Shown here in pieces: positions 33,338 through 40,372 of a stretch of DNA of 40,372 nt (positions are counted from its first letter, which is position 1; each line of letters begins with the position of its first letter). The DNA lies in contig CALWAZ010000152.1 of assembly GCA_944375725.1 (NCBI GenBank), positions 1 to 40,372 of the forward strand. Direction: 5' to 3'. The translations under genes and the position numbers were made by a program. This stretch comes from an uncultured Merdimonas sp. (lineage in GTDB: Bacteria > Bacillota > Clostridia > Lachnospirales > Lachnospiraceae). The notes beneath the pieces were generated by a model. The model was not told where the DNA came from. It saw only the letters and a list, made by a program, of their open reading frames with translations, and did not search any database.

Positions 33338-33497
33338 GCTTTGCTTTCAAGAATATTTTCTTTTACAATAGTTTACTATATCCTTTGAAAGATTGCCAGC
33401 GGTTAATTTCAGACAGAAATTCTGCTGCGGACAATGCATCTGCCGCTTCAAAGGGACAAAGAGAATAGGAAGGGGACCTGCAGATAAGCTCTCTGTA

Positions 33498-34028
33498 TCA
33501 GAGCTGATGGGTCAGTATCATCCGCTTCACATCAGGGATGGCTGTCAGCACCGGATAAAGAATCAGGGAGATAACCAGCCCGCTGGCACCCTGAACCAGA
33601 TTGGCGGGAACGCTGGCCAGCGCGCCTGCTGTTCCATAGAGGATGGATTCGCACAGAAAATATCCGCCGGCTACCAGAATCATGTCCACAATACCGCCTG
33701 CGGCCACGGCGGGATAACGGAATTTTGCTTCCCTTCCGGCCTTCTGGTAAATCAGTCCGGACAGCAGGGCAATCAGTCCTTTGATAACAAAGGTGATTGG
33801 AACATATATAAAATAGCCGCCCAGCAGATCAGCCAGCGCGGAACCGATTCCCGCGGCCAGAAAGCCGTAAGAGGGTCCGAGGATTACACCGGACAGGATC
33901 ACAAGGGCATCACCGGGATGGATATATCCGCTGGTTCCGGGGGTGGGAATCCGTATGGCCATGGTGGCGGCAAAGGTCAGAGCCGCGAACAGAGCAGTTA
34001 TTACATGTTTTTTCAGATTGTCCTTCAT
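33498..34028 (-). CDS. ECF transporter S component (vitamin-type)
   Basis: A 176-aa membrane protein with about five or six hydrophobic helices. AAMAIRIPTPG-like and GYIHPGDALVILSGVILGP motifs, followed by LADLLGGYFIYVPITFVIKG, mark the S-component family of energy-coupling-factor importers. Substrates in the family are vitamins or precursors (for example pyridoxine or hydroxymethylpyrimidine); the sequence does not decide. The ATG at 34028 has AGGAGG eight bases before; an upstream in-frame extension is not family-like. A structured leader precedes it. The shared ECF energising module is not in this window. Confidence 0.85.
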   Translation of the reverse strand: MKDNLKKHVITALFAALTFAATMAIRIPTPGTSGYIHPGDALVILSGVILGPSYGFLAAGIGSALADLLGGYFIYVPITFVIKGLIALLSGLIYQKAGREAKFRYPAVAAGGIVDMILVAGGYFLCESILYGTAGALASVPANLVQGASGLVISLILYPVLTAIPDVKRMILTHQL

Positions 34029-34043
34029 AATATCAGCCTCCTC

Positions 34044-34105
34044 GTGTATTTCGGACTGCGCCTGCCCGGCAGGAAAACAGTCCGGATGGTGGTTATACTG
34101 TACAC
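34044..34105 (-). promoter_or_regulatory. Structured 5' leader of the ECF S-component gene (possible riboswitch)
   Basis: On the minus strand three nested helices form: P1 GTGTA/TACAC (34105-34101 with 34048-34044), P2 CGGACTG/CAGTCCG (34084-34078 with 34058-34052), P3 CCTGC/GCAGG (34073-34069 with 34065-34061). P1 adjoins the SD (34042-34037). It does not match TPP, FMN, preQ1 or THF riboswitch consensus as I know them. Confidence 0.4.
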
Positions 34106-34200
34106 CTAAATTGGCATGAAAAAAATAGTCAGTTTTGAAAAAAATGACCAAGCCAGTTTGAAAACCGAAGGTGGAGGGACGCGGGGAAGCTGTTATCTGA

Positions 34201-34231
34201 AAAACAAAAAAGCCCTTGAAAATCAAGGACT
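34201..34231 (-). terminator. Terminator of tRNA-Thr
   Basis: On the minus strand AGTCCTTGA (34231-34223) pairs with TCAAGGGCT (34219-34211), followed by a T-run with one G interruption (34210-34201), nine bases past the tRNA. Confidence 0.8.
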
Positions 34232-34239
34232 TTTGGAAA

Positions 34240-34312
34240 AGCTGGAAAAGAGACTTGAACTCTCGACCCCTTCATTACGAGTGAAGTGCTCTACCGACTG
34301 AGCTATTCCAGC
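34240..34312 (-). tRNA. tRNA-Thr (CGT anticodon)
   Basis: The minus strand folds as a complete 73-nt cloverleaf: 7-bp acceptor GCTGGAA/TTCCAGC, D arm GCTC..GAGC, anticodon stem CTTCA/TGAAG with loop CTCGTAA (anticodon CGT, reading ACG), and a T arm with TTCAAGT. No CCA is encoded. It has its own promoter and terminator. Confidence 0.96.
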
Positions 34313-34341
34313 TTGCTTTTGTCAGCATCTGATATTATACT
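34313..34341 (+). promoter_or_regulatory. Promoter of the amidase gene
   Basis: TTGCTT (34313-34318), 17-bp spacer, TATACT (34336-34341), 33 bp before the start codon. Its -10 overlaps the -10 of the divergent tRNA promoter. Confidence 0.6.
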
Positions 34342-34362
34342 GGATAAAAATGAATTTGTAAA
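34334..34362 (-). promoter_or_regulatory. Promoter of tRNA-Thr
   Basis: On the minus strand TTTACA (34362-34357), 17-bp spacer, TATAAT (34339-34334), 21 bp upstream of the tRNA 5' end. Confidence 0.75.
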
Positions 34363-34374
34363 GAGGTAAATCTT

Positions 34375-35373
34375 ATGAATCGGAAATTTTTTGGGACTTT
34401 TTTGAAGAGAAATCATAGAAATTCCGAGGCTCTCCATTCCTGTTCTCCGCAGCTGTTTTTGTGCTTGCTTACAATCTGCGTGAGTGTCTGTCTGCTCTCC
34501 GGCTGTCAGGCGGAAGACAGGGGACAGCTGTCGGATTCCGCCCTGAGAGCGCAGCTTGCGGAAATCGCGGAAGAAGAAACAGCAGCTTCGCGGGAGAAGG
34601 AAAAGATTCCGGAAGAAGAGGCAGCGGAAGAGAAGGAGGAGGTTCCGGAAGAAGAGGGACAGGCTGCGGCGGAGGAGATTCCGGCAGAAGAGCAGGAGGC
34701 AGCGGAAGAGTCCCCGGCAGAGGAACCGGCACCGGAAAATGGATATCTGATTGCCATTGATCCGGGTCATCAGGCCCACGGGAATTCGGAGCAGGAGCCG
34801 GTGGGACCGGGGGCTACTGAGACAAAAGCAAAGGTGGCAGGAGGAACCTCCGGAGCGGCCAGCGGGCTGAAAGAATATGAGCTGACCCTGCAGGTATCCC
34901 TGAAGCTGAAGGAGGAGCTGCAGAACCGCGGCTATGAGGTTCTGATGATTCGGGAGACCAATGATGTGGACATCAGCAACGCAGAGCGGGCCCAGATGGC
35001 AAATGAGGCGGGTGCGGACGCTTTTCTGCGGATCCACGCGGACGGCTCCGAGGACAGCTCGGCAAACGGAATCATGACTATCTGTCCCACGCCGGACAAC
35101 CCCTATACACCCGGAATTTACGAGAGCAGCCGGGCACTTTCCGATGCTGTGCTGAATGCCATGGTACAGGCCACAGGAGCCCGGAAGAGAAGCGTCTGGG
35201 AGACGGATACCATGAGCGGCATCAACTGGTGCCAGATTCCGGTGACTATTGTGGAGATGGGGTTTATGACAAATCCGGACGAGGATCTGCGGATGGCATC
35301 TGAGGACTACCAGTGGCAGCTGGCCAGGGGAATGGCCGACGGGCTGGATACCTACTTTGGGATCAGCAGGTAA
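34375..35373 (+). CDS. N-acetylmuramoyl-L-alanine amidase lipoprotein (Amidase_3)
   Basis: A secreted peptidoglycan hydrolase of 332 aa that cleaves the bond between muramic acid and the stem peptide. The N-terminus is a lipoprotein signal with lipobox LLSGC (about residue 44). A Glu/Ala/Pro-rich linker of about 60 residues (60-120) follows, then the zinc amidase domain with DPGHQ, a zinc-ligand glutamate in [20 protein letters not shown] and the catalytic glutamate in [12 protein letters not shown]. Its promoter overlaps the divergent tRNA promoter. AAAGAGG precedes the ATG. Confidence 0.93.
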   Translation: MNRKFFGTFLKRNHRNSEALHSCSPQLFLCLLTICVSVCLLSGCQAEDRGQLSDSALRAQLAEIAEEETAASREKEKIPEEEAAEEKEEVPEEEGQAAAEEIPAEEQEAAEESPAEEPAPENGYLIAIDPGHQAHGNSEQEPVGPGATETKAKVAGGTSGAASGLKEYELTLQVSLKLKEELQNRGYEVLMIRETNDVDISNAERAQMANEAGADAFLRIHADGSEDSSANGIMTICPTPDNPYTPGIYESSRALSDAVLNAMVQATGARKRSVWETDTMSGINWCQIPVTIVEMGFMTNPDEDLRMASEDYQWQLARGMADGLDTYFGISR

Positions 35374-35410
35374 CAAAAAACTGACAGTAAAAAGCTCTGA
35401 GCGGACGAAA

Positions 35411-35469
35411 GCCGCGCCGGCGCCTGCAGGAAAAAGGACTGCAGACGCCGGCGCGGCTGTTTCTCTTTT
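35411..35469. terminator. Bidirectional terminator between amidase and nicotinamidase genes
   Basis: A GC-rich stem (35411-35422 with 35446-35457, plus CTGCAG at 35424-35429 with 35439-35444) is followed by TGTTTCTCTTTT. It serves two convergent genes. Confidence 0.8.
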
Positions 35470-35491
35470 GCGGCGGGGCGGGGATAGCCGC

Positions 35492-36016
35492 CTACTGTAC
35501 CGCAATCTGGCACATTTTCATGGCTTCCAGAGCGTTTTCGTGGCTTGCCGGTGTCACGCCCGCGCAGAGAGAGGCGGTGACGCTGACAGGAAGCTCCGGG
35601 AAGAAAGCCTTCAGCAGCAGAGCGTTTGAAATGACGCAGATGTCCGTGCAGACTCCGATAAGCTCCACGGAATCCAGTCCTTCAGGATAATGCTCCGCAA
35701 GATAAGCGGGAAGCTCCTTGCAGCCAAAGGTCAGCTTATCAAGGACAGGGGCATTCTTTTCTGCCCGGAGCTTTTCAAGCTCCGGCGCAAGCTCCCAGCC
35801 GGTGGAGCCTTTGATGCAGTGGGAAACAGGCAGGTTCTTTCCTTCCTGGGTCTCCAGGTAGTTTTCAAAATGGGTATCCCGGGTAAAGATGATGTCTCCG
35901 TCAAAATCCTTCACCTTCTGGATGACGGCGGGAAGGATCTCTTCAGCTTCCTTTGTGCCGAGAGCTCCGTCGATAAAGTCATTCTGCATATCAATCACAA
36001 GAAGCAGTTTTTTCAT
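35492..36016 (-). CDS. pncA: Nicotinamidase/isochorismatase-family cysteine hydrolase
   Basis: Probably hydrolyses nicotinamide to nicotinic acid in NAD salvage. The 174-aa protein has the catalytic triad pattern: D9 in VIDMQNDF, a lysine in LDKLTFGC and the nucleophile cysteine in LIGVCTDICVISNA. The metal-binding-like FTRDTHFENY segment is typical of PncA rather than general isochorismatases. The ATG at 36016 has AAGGAGG upstream on the minus strand; an extended start at 36043 would overlap it. Other family substrates cannot be fully excluded. Confidence 0.88.
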   Translation of the reverse strand: MKKLLLVIDMQNDFIDGALGTKEAEEILPAVIQKVKDFDGDIIFTRDTHFENYLETQEGKNLPVSHCIKGSTGWELAPELEKLRAEKNAPVLDKLTFGCKELPAYLAEHYPEGLDSVELIGVCTDICVISNALLLKAFFPELPVSVTASLCAGVTPASHENALEAMKMCQIAVQ

Positions 36017-36089
36017 GGCAGGTATCCTCCTTTGCTGGTTCAAGGTAATGTCGCGGCTGTTTCAGGCAATACTGTTTCGGCAGGCAGCG

Positions 36090-36842
36090 TCATTTCAGAT
36101 CGAGCTCCACCGGGCAGTGGTCGGATCCGAAGATTTCCGTGTGGATCTTCGCGTCCTCCAGCCGGTCCTTCAGGCGCTCTGAGACGATGAAATAGTCGAT
36201 GCGCCAGCCGGCGTTCTTCTCTCTTGCCTTAAAGCGGTAGGACCACCAGGAATAGATGCCTTCGGTGTCAGGGTAAAAGTAACGGAAGGTATCGATAAAA
36301 CCGGATTCCAGCACATGTGTCATTTTTGCCCGTTCTTCATCGGTGAAGCCGGCGTTTTTCCGGTTTGTTTTCGGATTTTTCAGGTCGATTTCCTGATGGG
36401 CCACATTCAGGTCGCCGCACCAGATGACAGGCTTGGACGCGTCCAGCTTCTGTATATAGGCCAGGAAATCATCCTCCCATTTCATTCGGTAATCCAGGCG
36501 CTTCAGCCCGTCCTGGGAATTTGGGGTGTACACAGTGATAAAGTAAAAATCCGGATACTCCAGAGTGATGACACGGCCTTCATGGTCATGCTCCTCAATA
36601 CCGATTCCGAAGGATACAGACAGAGGCTCCTGCTTTGTGAAAACAGCCGTTCCGCTGTAGCCTTTTTTCTCCGCGTAATTCCAGTACTGGTGGTAGCCGG
36701 GCAGGTCAAGAGCGATCTGGCCCTCCTGCAGCTTGGTCTCCTGCAGGCAGAAAATGTCCGCGTCCAGGCTTTCAAATGCTTCCATAAAGTTTTTGCCCAT
36801 GCAGGCCCGCAGTCCGTTTACATTCCAGGAAATAAATTTCAT
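36090..36842 (-). CDS. Exodeoxyribonuclease III
   Basis: AP endonuclease and 3'-5' exonuclease for base-excision repair, 250 aa. The endonuclease/exonuclease/phosphatase motifs are clear: [11 protein letters not shown] (N7), FCLQETKLQ (catalytic glutamate), [14 protein letters not shown] and GSDHCPVEL at the C-terminus. GGGAGGA lies before the minus-strand ATG. It is the ExoA/XthA type. Together with nth elsewhere in the window it supplies two base-excision steps. Confidence 0.95.
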   Translation of the reverse strand: MKFISWNVNGLRACMGKNFMEAFESLDADIFCLQETKLQEGQIALDLPGYHQYWNYAEKKGYSGTAVFTKQEPLSVSFGIGIEEHDHEGRVITLEYPDFYFITVYTPNSQDGLKRLDYRMKWEDDFLAYIQKLDASKPVIWCGDLNVAHQEIDLKNPKTNRKNAGFTDEERAKMTHVLESGFIDTFRYFYPDTEGIYSWWSYRFKAREKNAGWRIDYFIVSERLKDRLEDAKIHTEIFGSDHCPVELDLK

Positions 36843-36926
36843 GTTATCCTCCCTGCCGCTTCCTCCCTGCTGCCTGTCCGGCTCCCCAAAAGGGCGGAAT
36901 AAAAGGCTTTCAGCGGGAATCGCGGC

Positions 36927-36955
36927 TTGATCTTTGCTTGCATTTTACATATAAT
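36927..36955 (+). promoter_or_regulatory. Promoter of argS
   Basis: TTGATC (36927-36932), 17-bp spacer, TATAAT (36950-36955). A second TATAAT at 36964-36969 has no good -35. No T-box leader is evident in the about 50 bp before the start. Confidence 0.65.
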
Positions 36956-37015
36956 AAGTGTATTATAATAAGTCCTGAGAGGAAAGTAAAGGCTTTGTAA
37001 GAGGAGAAAAGAATT

Positions 37016-38782
37016 ATGGAGAAAATACTGGATCAGATTACCGAGGCGGTATCCCGGGCCTTTGAGGAGGCCGGATATGAGGCAGAATACGGAAAGGTGA
37101 CTCTTTCCAACCGTCCGGATCTGTGTGAATATCAGTGCAATGGAGCGATGGCGGCGGCGAAAAAGTATCACTGCGCGCCTATTCAGATTGCGTCCAAAGC
37201 AGCGGAAAAGCTGCAGGCGGAGGATATGTTTTCAGAGGCAGCCGCTGTGAATCCCGGTTTCCTGAATCTGAAGCTCTCTCCGGAGTTTGTGAAAGCATAT
37301 CTGCAGGGCATGCAGGAGGATGAGCGTCTGGGCTGTGAGAAGGCAGAGAATCCCAGGACGATTATCATTGATTACGGCGGACCCAATGTGGCGAAGCCCC
37401 TTCATGTGGGCCACCTGCGTTCGGCGATTATCGGAGAAAGCGTTAAGCGCCTGGGACGCTTTGCGGGCCACAAGGTCATCGGCGATATTCATCTGGGCGA
37501 CTGGGGCCTGCAGATGGGACTGATTATCACGGAGCTGCGGCACCGTCATCCGGAGCTTCCGTATTTTGACGACAATTACACAGGGGAGTACCCGGAGGAG
37601 GCTCCCTTTACCATTTCCGAGCTGGAGGAGATTTATCCCACGGCCAGCGCCCGTTCCAAGGAGGATGAGGCCTATAAGGAAGAGGCCATGCATGCCACCT
37701 ATCTGGTACAGCATGGACACAGAGGATACCAGGCCATTCTGCGGCATATTTTGAATGTGTCAGTGGCCGATCTGAAACGCAATTATGCAAACCTGAACGT
37801 GGAGTTCGATCTCTGGAAGGGAGAGTCCGATGCCCAGCCCTATATCCCGGAGATGGTGGAGCGGCTGAAAAAGGAAGGCTATGCCTATGAAAGTGAAGGC
37901 GCTCTCGTAGTGGATGTAAAAGAAGATACAGACACCAAGGAAGTTCCTCCCTGCATGATTCTGAAGTCCGACGGCGCGTCTCTGTATACGACGACCGATC
38001 TGGCGACTCTGGTGGAACGCCGGAAGCTCTTTGATCCCGACGAGGTGATCTATGTGGTGGACAAGCGCCAGGAGATGCATTTTATCCAGGTGTTCCGCTG
38101 CGCGAAAAAGACCGGCATCGTGAAGCCGGAGACAGAGCTCAGATTTCTGGGCTTCGGCACCATGAACGGCAAGGACGGCAAGCCCTTCAAGACCCGTGAG
38201 GGCGGCGTGATGCGTCTGGAGTATCTGATTTCCGATATCGATGAAAAGATGTATGAGAAGATTGCGGAAAATCCGGACATTTCCCCGGAGGAGGCAAAAG
38301 AAACCGCGAAGATCGTGGGCCTTTCCGCTATCAAGTACGGCGATCTGTCAAACCAGGCATCCAAGGATTATGTGTTTGACATTGACCGGTTTACATCCTT
38401 TGAGGGAAATACAGGTCCTTACATTCTGTATACCATCGTCCGGATCAAGTCGATTCTGAACAAATACCAGGCTCAGGGAGGAGATCTGGAAAAGGGAAAG
38501 ATTCCCGCGGCGGAGAATGAAAATCAGAAAGCGCTGGAGCTGATGCTGGCCCGGTTTAACGGCGTGCTGGAAAATGCCTTTGAGGAGCTGGCGCCCCATA
38601 AGGTATGCGCTTATATTTATGAGCTGGCAAACAGCTTCAACAAATTTTATCATGAGACGAAGATTCTCGGTGAAGAGGATGAGGGAAAGAGAGCGGATCT
38701 CATCGCGCTCCTTCGGCTGACGAAGCGTGTGCTGGAGATTTGCATTGATATGCTGGGATTTGAGGCACCTTCCCGTATGTAG
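37016..38782 (+). CDS. argS: Arginyl-tRNA synthetase
   Basis: Charges tRNA-Arg with arginine. The 588-aa class I enzyme has an N-terminal Add1-type domain, the HIGH-type motif HVGHLRSAIIG, LGDWGLQMGLI, the C-terminal catalytic MNGKDGKPFKTREGG (in place of a classical KMSKS) and a DALR anticodon-binding domain that ends in LLRLTKRVLEICIDMLG. AGAGGAG precedes the ATG. Confidence 0.97.
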   Translation: MEKILDQITEAVSRAFEEAGYEAEYGKVTLSNRPDLCEYQCNGAMAAAKKYHCAPIQIASKAAEKLQAEDMFSEAAAVNPGFLNLKLSPEFVKAYLQGMQEDERLGCEKAENPRTIIIDYGGPNVAKPLHVGHLRSAIIGESVKRLGRFAGHKVIGDIHLGDWGLQMGLIITELRHRHPELPYFDDNYTGEYPEEAPFTISELEEIYPTASARSKEDEAYKEEAMHATYLVQHGHRGYQAILRHILNVSVADLKRNYANLNVEFDLWKGESDAQPYIPEMVERLKKEGYAYESEGALVVDVKEDTDTKEVPPCMILKSDGASLYTTTDLATLVERRKLFDPDEVIYVVDKRQEMHFIQVFRCAKKTGIVKPETELRFLGFGTMNGKDGKPFKTREGGVMRLEYLISDIDEKMYEKIAENPDISPEEAKETAKIVGLSAIKYGDLSNQASKDYVFDIDRFTSFEGNTGPYILYTIVRIKSILNKYQAQGGDLEKGKIPAAENENQKALELMLARFNGVLENAFEELAPHKVCAYIYELANSFNKFYHETKILGEEDEGKRADLIALLRLTKRVLEICIDMLGFEAPSRM

Positions 38783-38789
38783 GCGGCTG

Positions 38790-38900
38790 TCCCTGTCTGC
38801 TTGTCCGTCCCTTCCCGCACAGGCGTATGCCCGGATCGGACCGCGGGTCCGTCCCGGTCACACACCTGTGCGGGAAGAGGCCGTACAAGGCAGACAGGGA
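38790..38900. repeat. Long nested inverted repeat between argS and the MATE gene
   Basis: Three nested perfect stems: 38790-38800 with 38890-38900 (11 bp), 38811-38823 with 38865-38877 (13 bp), and CGGACC/GGTCCG at 38837-38842 with 38846-38851. The whole 111-nt element could fold into one extended hairpin. There is no clear T-tract; it lies between convergent genes. Confidence 0.7.
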
Positions 38901-38939
38901 AAGCCTTTGTATTGTCAGGGGCGGAAAGCAGTGCTCTGT

Positions 38940-40322
38940 TTATGCTCTGCTTTTCTGGGCCTGGATGAATTTCCGGGCGGGCCGGTAATACATTACGGCG
39001 AAGAAGAGAGCCAGCGCAGTGGCTGCCAGGCTGACCGGATAGACGGTCATGATAGTCCAGAAGGTCGGGCTCTTAGGAAAGACGAACTGAATCCATGCGA
39101 GCCGGATGCCGCATACGCAGATGGTGGTGAGGACAGCGGGCGGAAGCGAGATGCCGAAGCCCCGGAGATAACCGGCCATGACCTCATAGAGCAGGCTGAA
39201 CGCGTGGGCGGATACCACCATCATCAGACGGATATAGCCCGTCTCGATAACCTCCGGATTGCTGTCGAAAATGGAGAGCAGGGGTTTTCCCCAGAAAAGG
39301 ATTGCCGCGATTGCCGCGCCCAGGATACAGATGCCCTCCCCGAGACAGAGCGCCAGGGTCTTTTTGCACCGCTGGGGCTGGCCGGCCCCGAAATTCTGGC
39401 CGACAAAGGTAGTGCAGGCCTGGCTGAAGGAATTGAGAATGTCATAGGTGAAGACTTCAATATTGTAGGCCGCGCTGGACGCTGCCATGACGATGGTTCC
39501 CAGGCTGTTGATGGCAGACTGGATCACGATATTGGCCACGGAGAATACCGCGGTCTGGATTCCCGCGGGCAGGCCGATCTGAAGAATCCGGCGCAGGCTT
39601 GCAGGATCGATCCGGAGACTGCGGGGTTCCACATGGATTTCCAGCGTCGAGGACCGGAGTCTGCGGTACAGAATCAGTGAGCTGACCGCGTTTGAGATTA
39701 CGGTGGCGGTGGCTACTCCATTGACGGTCATATGCAGCACGATGACGAAGAACAGATTCAGAAAGACGTTCAGAATTCCCGATGCTGCCAGAGCAAGCAG
39801 AGGGATCTTCGTTTCGCCTACACTGCGGAAAATGGCGGCTTCAAAGTTGTAGAGCAGGATGACAGGCATGCCAAGCAGATAAATACGCAGATAGAGAAGG
39901 GCCAGCGGGAAGACTTCCTCCGGGACATGGAGCGTGCCAAGCAGCGGAGCGGCGATCAGTTCACCAAGGATCGTGACGGCGATGCCGCCAAGTAAAGCTG
40001 CCACAACGGAGGTATGGACGGCCTTGTGCACGGAAGCCTTGTCTCCGTGGCCGATGGCATGGGCGATGACCACATTGCTGCCCAGGGCGATCCCGATGAA
40101 CAGATTTACGATCAGGCTGATAATGGAACTGTTTGAGCCTACAGCCGCCACCGCAAGGGTGCTTTCCGAGCCGGTGAAATTTCCGACGACTGCCACGTCT
40201 GAGGCATTAAACAGCTGTTCCAGAATCGCGGTAGCCGCCACAGGCAGGGCAAACTGCGGGATTTTATTCCAGATGGGACCATGAAGCATATCCAGCTGAT
40301 GCTGGCTGGTTTTTGTGTTCAA
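38940..40322 (-). CDS. MATE family efflux transporter
   Basis: A 460-aa integral membrane transporter with about 12 hydrophobic segments, likely a cation-coupled exporter of drugs or metabolites. Family marks include the N-terminal PQFALPVAATAILEQLFNAS, the GLPAGIQTAVFSVANIVIQS segment after the midpoint and VGQNFGAGQPQRCKKT. The start is a TTG at 40322 with AAGGGGAG seven bases before; an ATG 11 codons in (MLHGPIWNK) lacks an SD. Subfamily and substrate are not determinable. Confidence 0.93.
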   Translation of the reverse strand: MNTKTSQHQLDMLHGPIWNKIPQFALPVAATAILEQLFNASDVAVVGNFTGSESTLAVAAVGSNSSIISLIVNLFIGIALGSNVVIAHAIGHGDKASVHKAVHTSVVAALLGGIAVTILGELIAAPLLGTLHVPEEVFPLALLYLRIYLLGMPVILLYNFEAAIFRSVGETKIPLLALAASGILNVFLNLFFVIVLHMTVNGVATATVISNAVSSLILYRRLRSSTLEIHVEPRSLRIDPASLRRILQIGLPAGIQTAVFSVANIVIQSAINSLGTIVMAASSAAYNIEVFTYDILNSFSQACTTFVGQNFGAGQPQRCKKTLALCLGEGICILGAAIAAILFWGKPLLSIFDSNPEVIETGYIRLMMVVSAHAFSLLYEVMAGYLRGFGISLPPAVLTTICVCGIRLAWIQFVFPKSPTFWTIMTVYPVSLAATALALFFAVMYYRPARKFIQAQKSRA

Positions 40323-40372
40323 TTATAACTCCCCTTTTCCTTAGTGTTTTTCCAGTATTCAGTATAAAACTG

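Noticed and set aside
34240-34312. tRNA-Thr as a prophage attachment site
   Set aside because: No integrase gene and no duplicated tRNA end were seen in the flanks.
36956-37015. T-box leader before argS
   Set aside because: There is too little room between promoter and start, and no specifier or antiterminator sequence is seen.

Overview
The window looks like chromosomal DNA of an anaerobic, low-to-mid-GC Gram-positive of the class Clostridia, most likely Lachnospiraceae. This rests on protein style (glpK, Mrp/NBP35 ATPase, class Ic aspartate aminotransferase, hydrolase-only HD protein, YitT, DUF1540, Rpn and CP-ATP-grasp relics), strong AGGAGG-type ribosome binding sites, TTGACA/TATAAT promoters and T-tailed hairpin terminators. 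The family is an inference; no species is claimed. Most genes are housekeeping or central metabolism. Accessory or decayed material is concentrated at about 27.7-33.5 kb.

Layout. 0-5.5 kb: the end of an etfA-like gene, a repeat-rich gap, glpK, an Mrp ATPase followed by tandem repeats, then a radical-SAM protein overlapping a DUF4130 protein (a putative DNA-repair or modification pair). 5.5-9 kb: homoserine dehydrogenase, an HD-domain (p)ppGpp-hydrolase-like protein and an aspartate-type aminotransferase. 9-12.7 kb: uppP on the minus strand, then a three-gene polar amino-acid ABC transporter with an internal terminator after the binding protein. 12.7-16.8 kb: a gene-free stretch with a candidate small RNA, then nth and two rRNA m5C methyltransferase genes. 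16.9-20.7 kb: malic enzyme, a divergent sirtuin, xpt and a YitT membrane protein. 20.8-22.7 kb: an ECF sigma operon with three small membrane proteins; its sigma gene appears to have lost one base at the start codon. 22.8-27.7 kb: a complete trehalose module (treR divergent from treP-treC) with four matching operator boxes. 27.7-33.5 kb: an Rpn relic, a second sigma/membrane-protein pair, an XRE-regulated cassette of unknown function, a transposase tail, a hidden DUF1540 gene and a frameshifted ATP-grasp relic. 33.5-40.4 kb: an ECF-transporter S component with a structured leader, tRNA-Thr(CGT), a cell-wall amidase lipoprotein, nicotinamidase, exonuclease III, argS and a MATE transporter.

How the genes work together. 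The trehalose module is self-contained: an EIIBCA permease brings in trehalose as the 6-phosphate, TreC hydrolyses it, and TreR probably senses trehalose-6-phosphate and represses both its own promoter and treP. Two separate ECF sigma factors each sit beside membrane proteins that could act as anti-sigma or envelope-stress partners. Base-damage functions (nth, exoA, the rSAM/DUF4130 pair) are scattered rather than clustered. No CRISPR array, prophage or intact insertion sequence was seen. The most unusual items are the sirtuin with altered NAD-site motifs, the frameshifted start of the first ECF sigma gene, the rSAM/DUF4130 pair without an adjacent glycosylase, the operator repeats around the XRE gene, and the leader before the ECF S-component gene.
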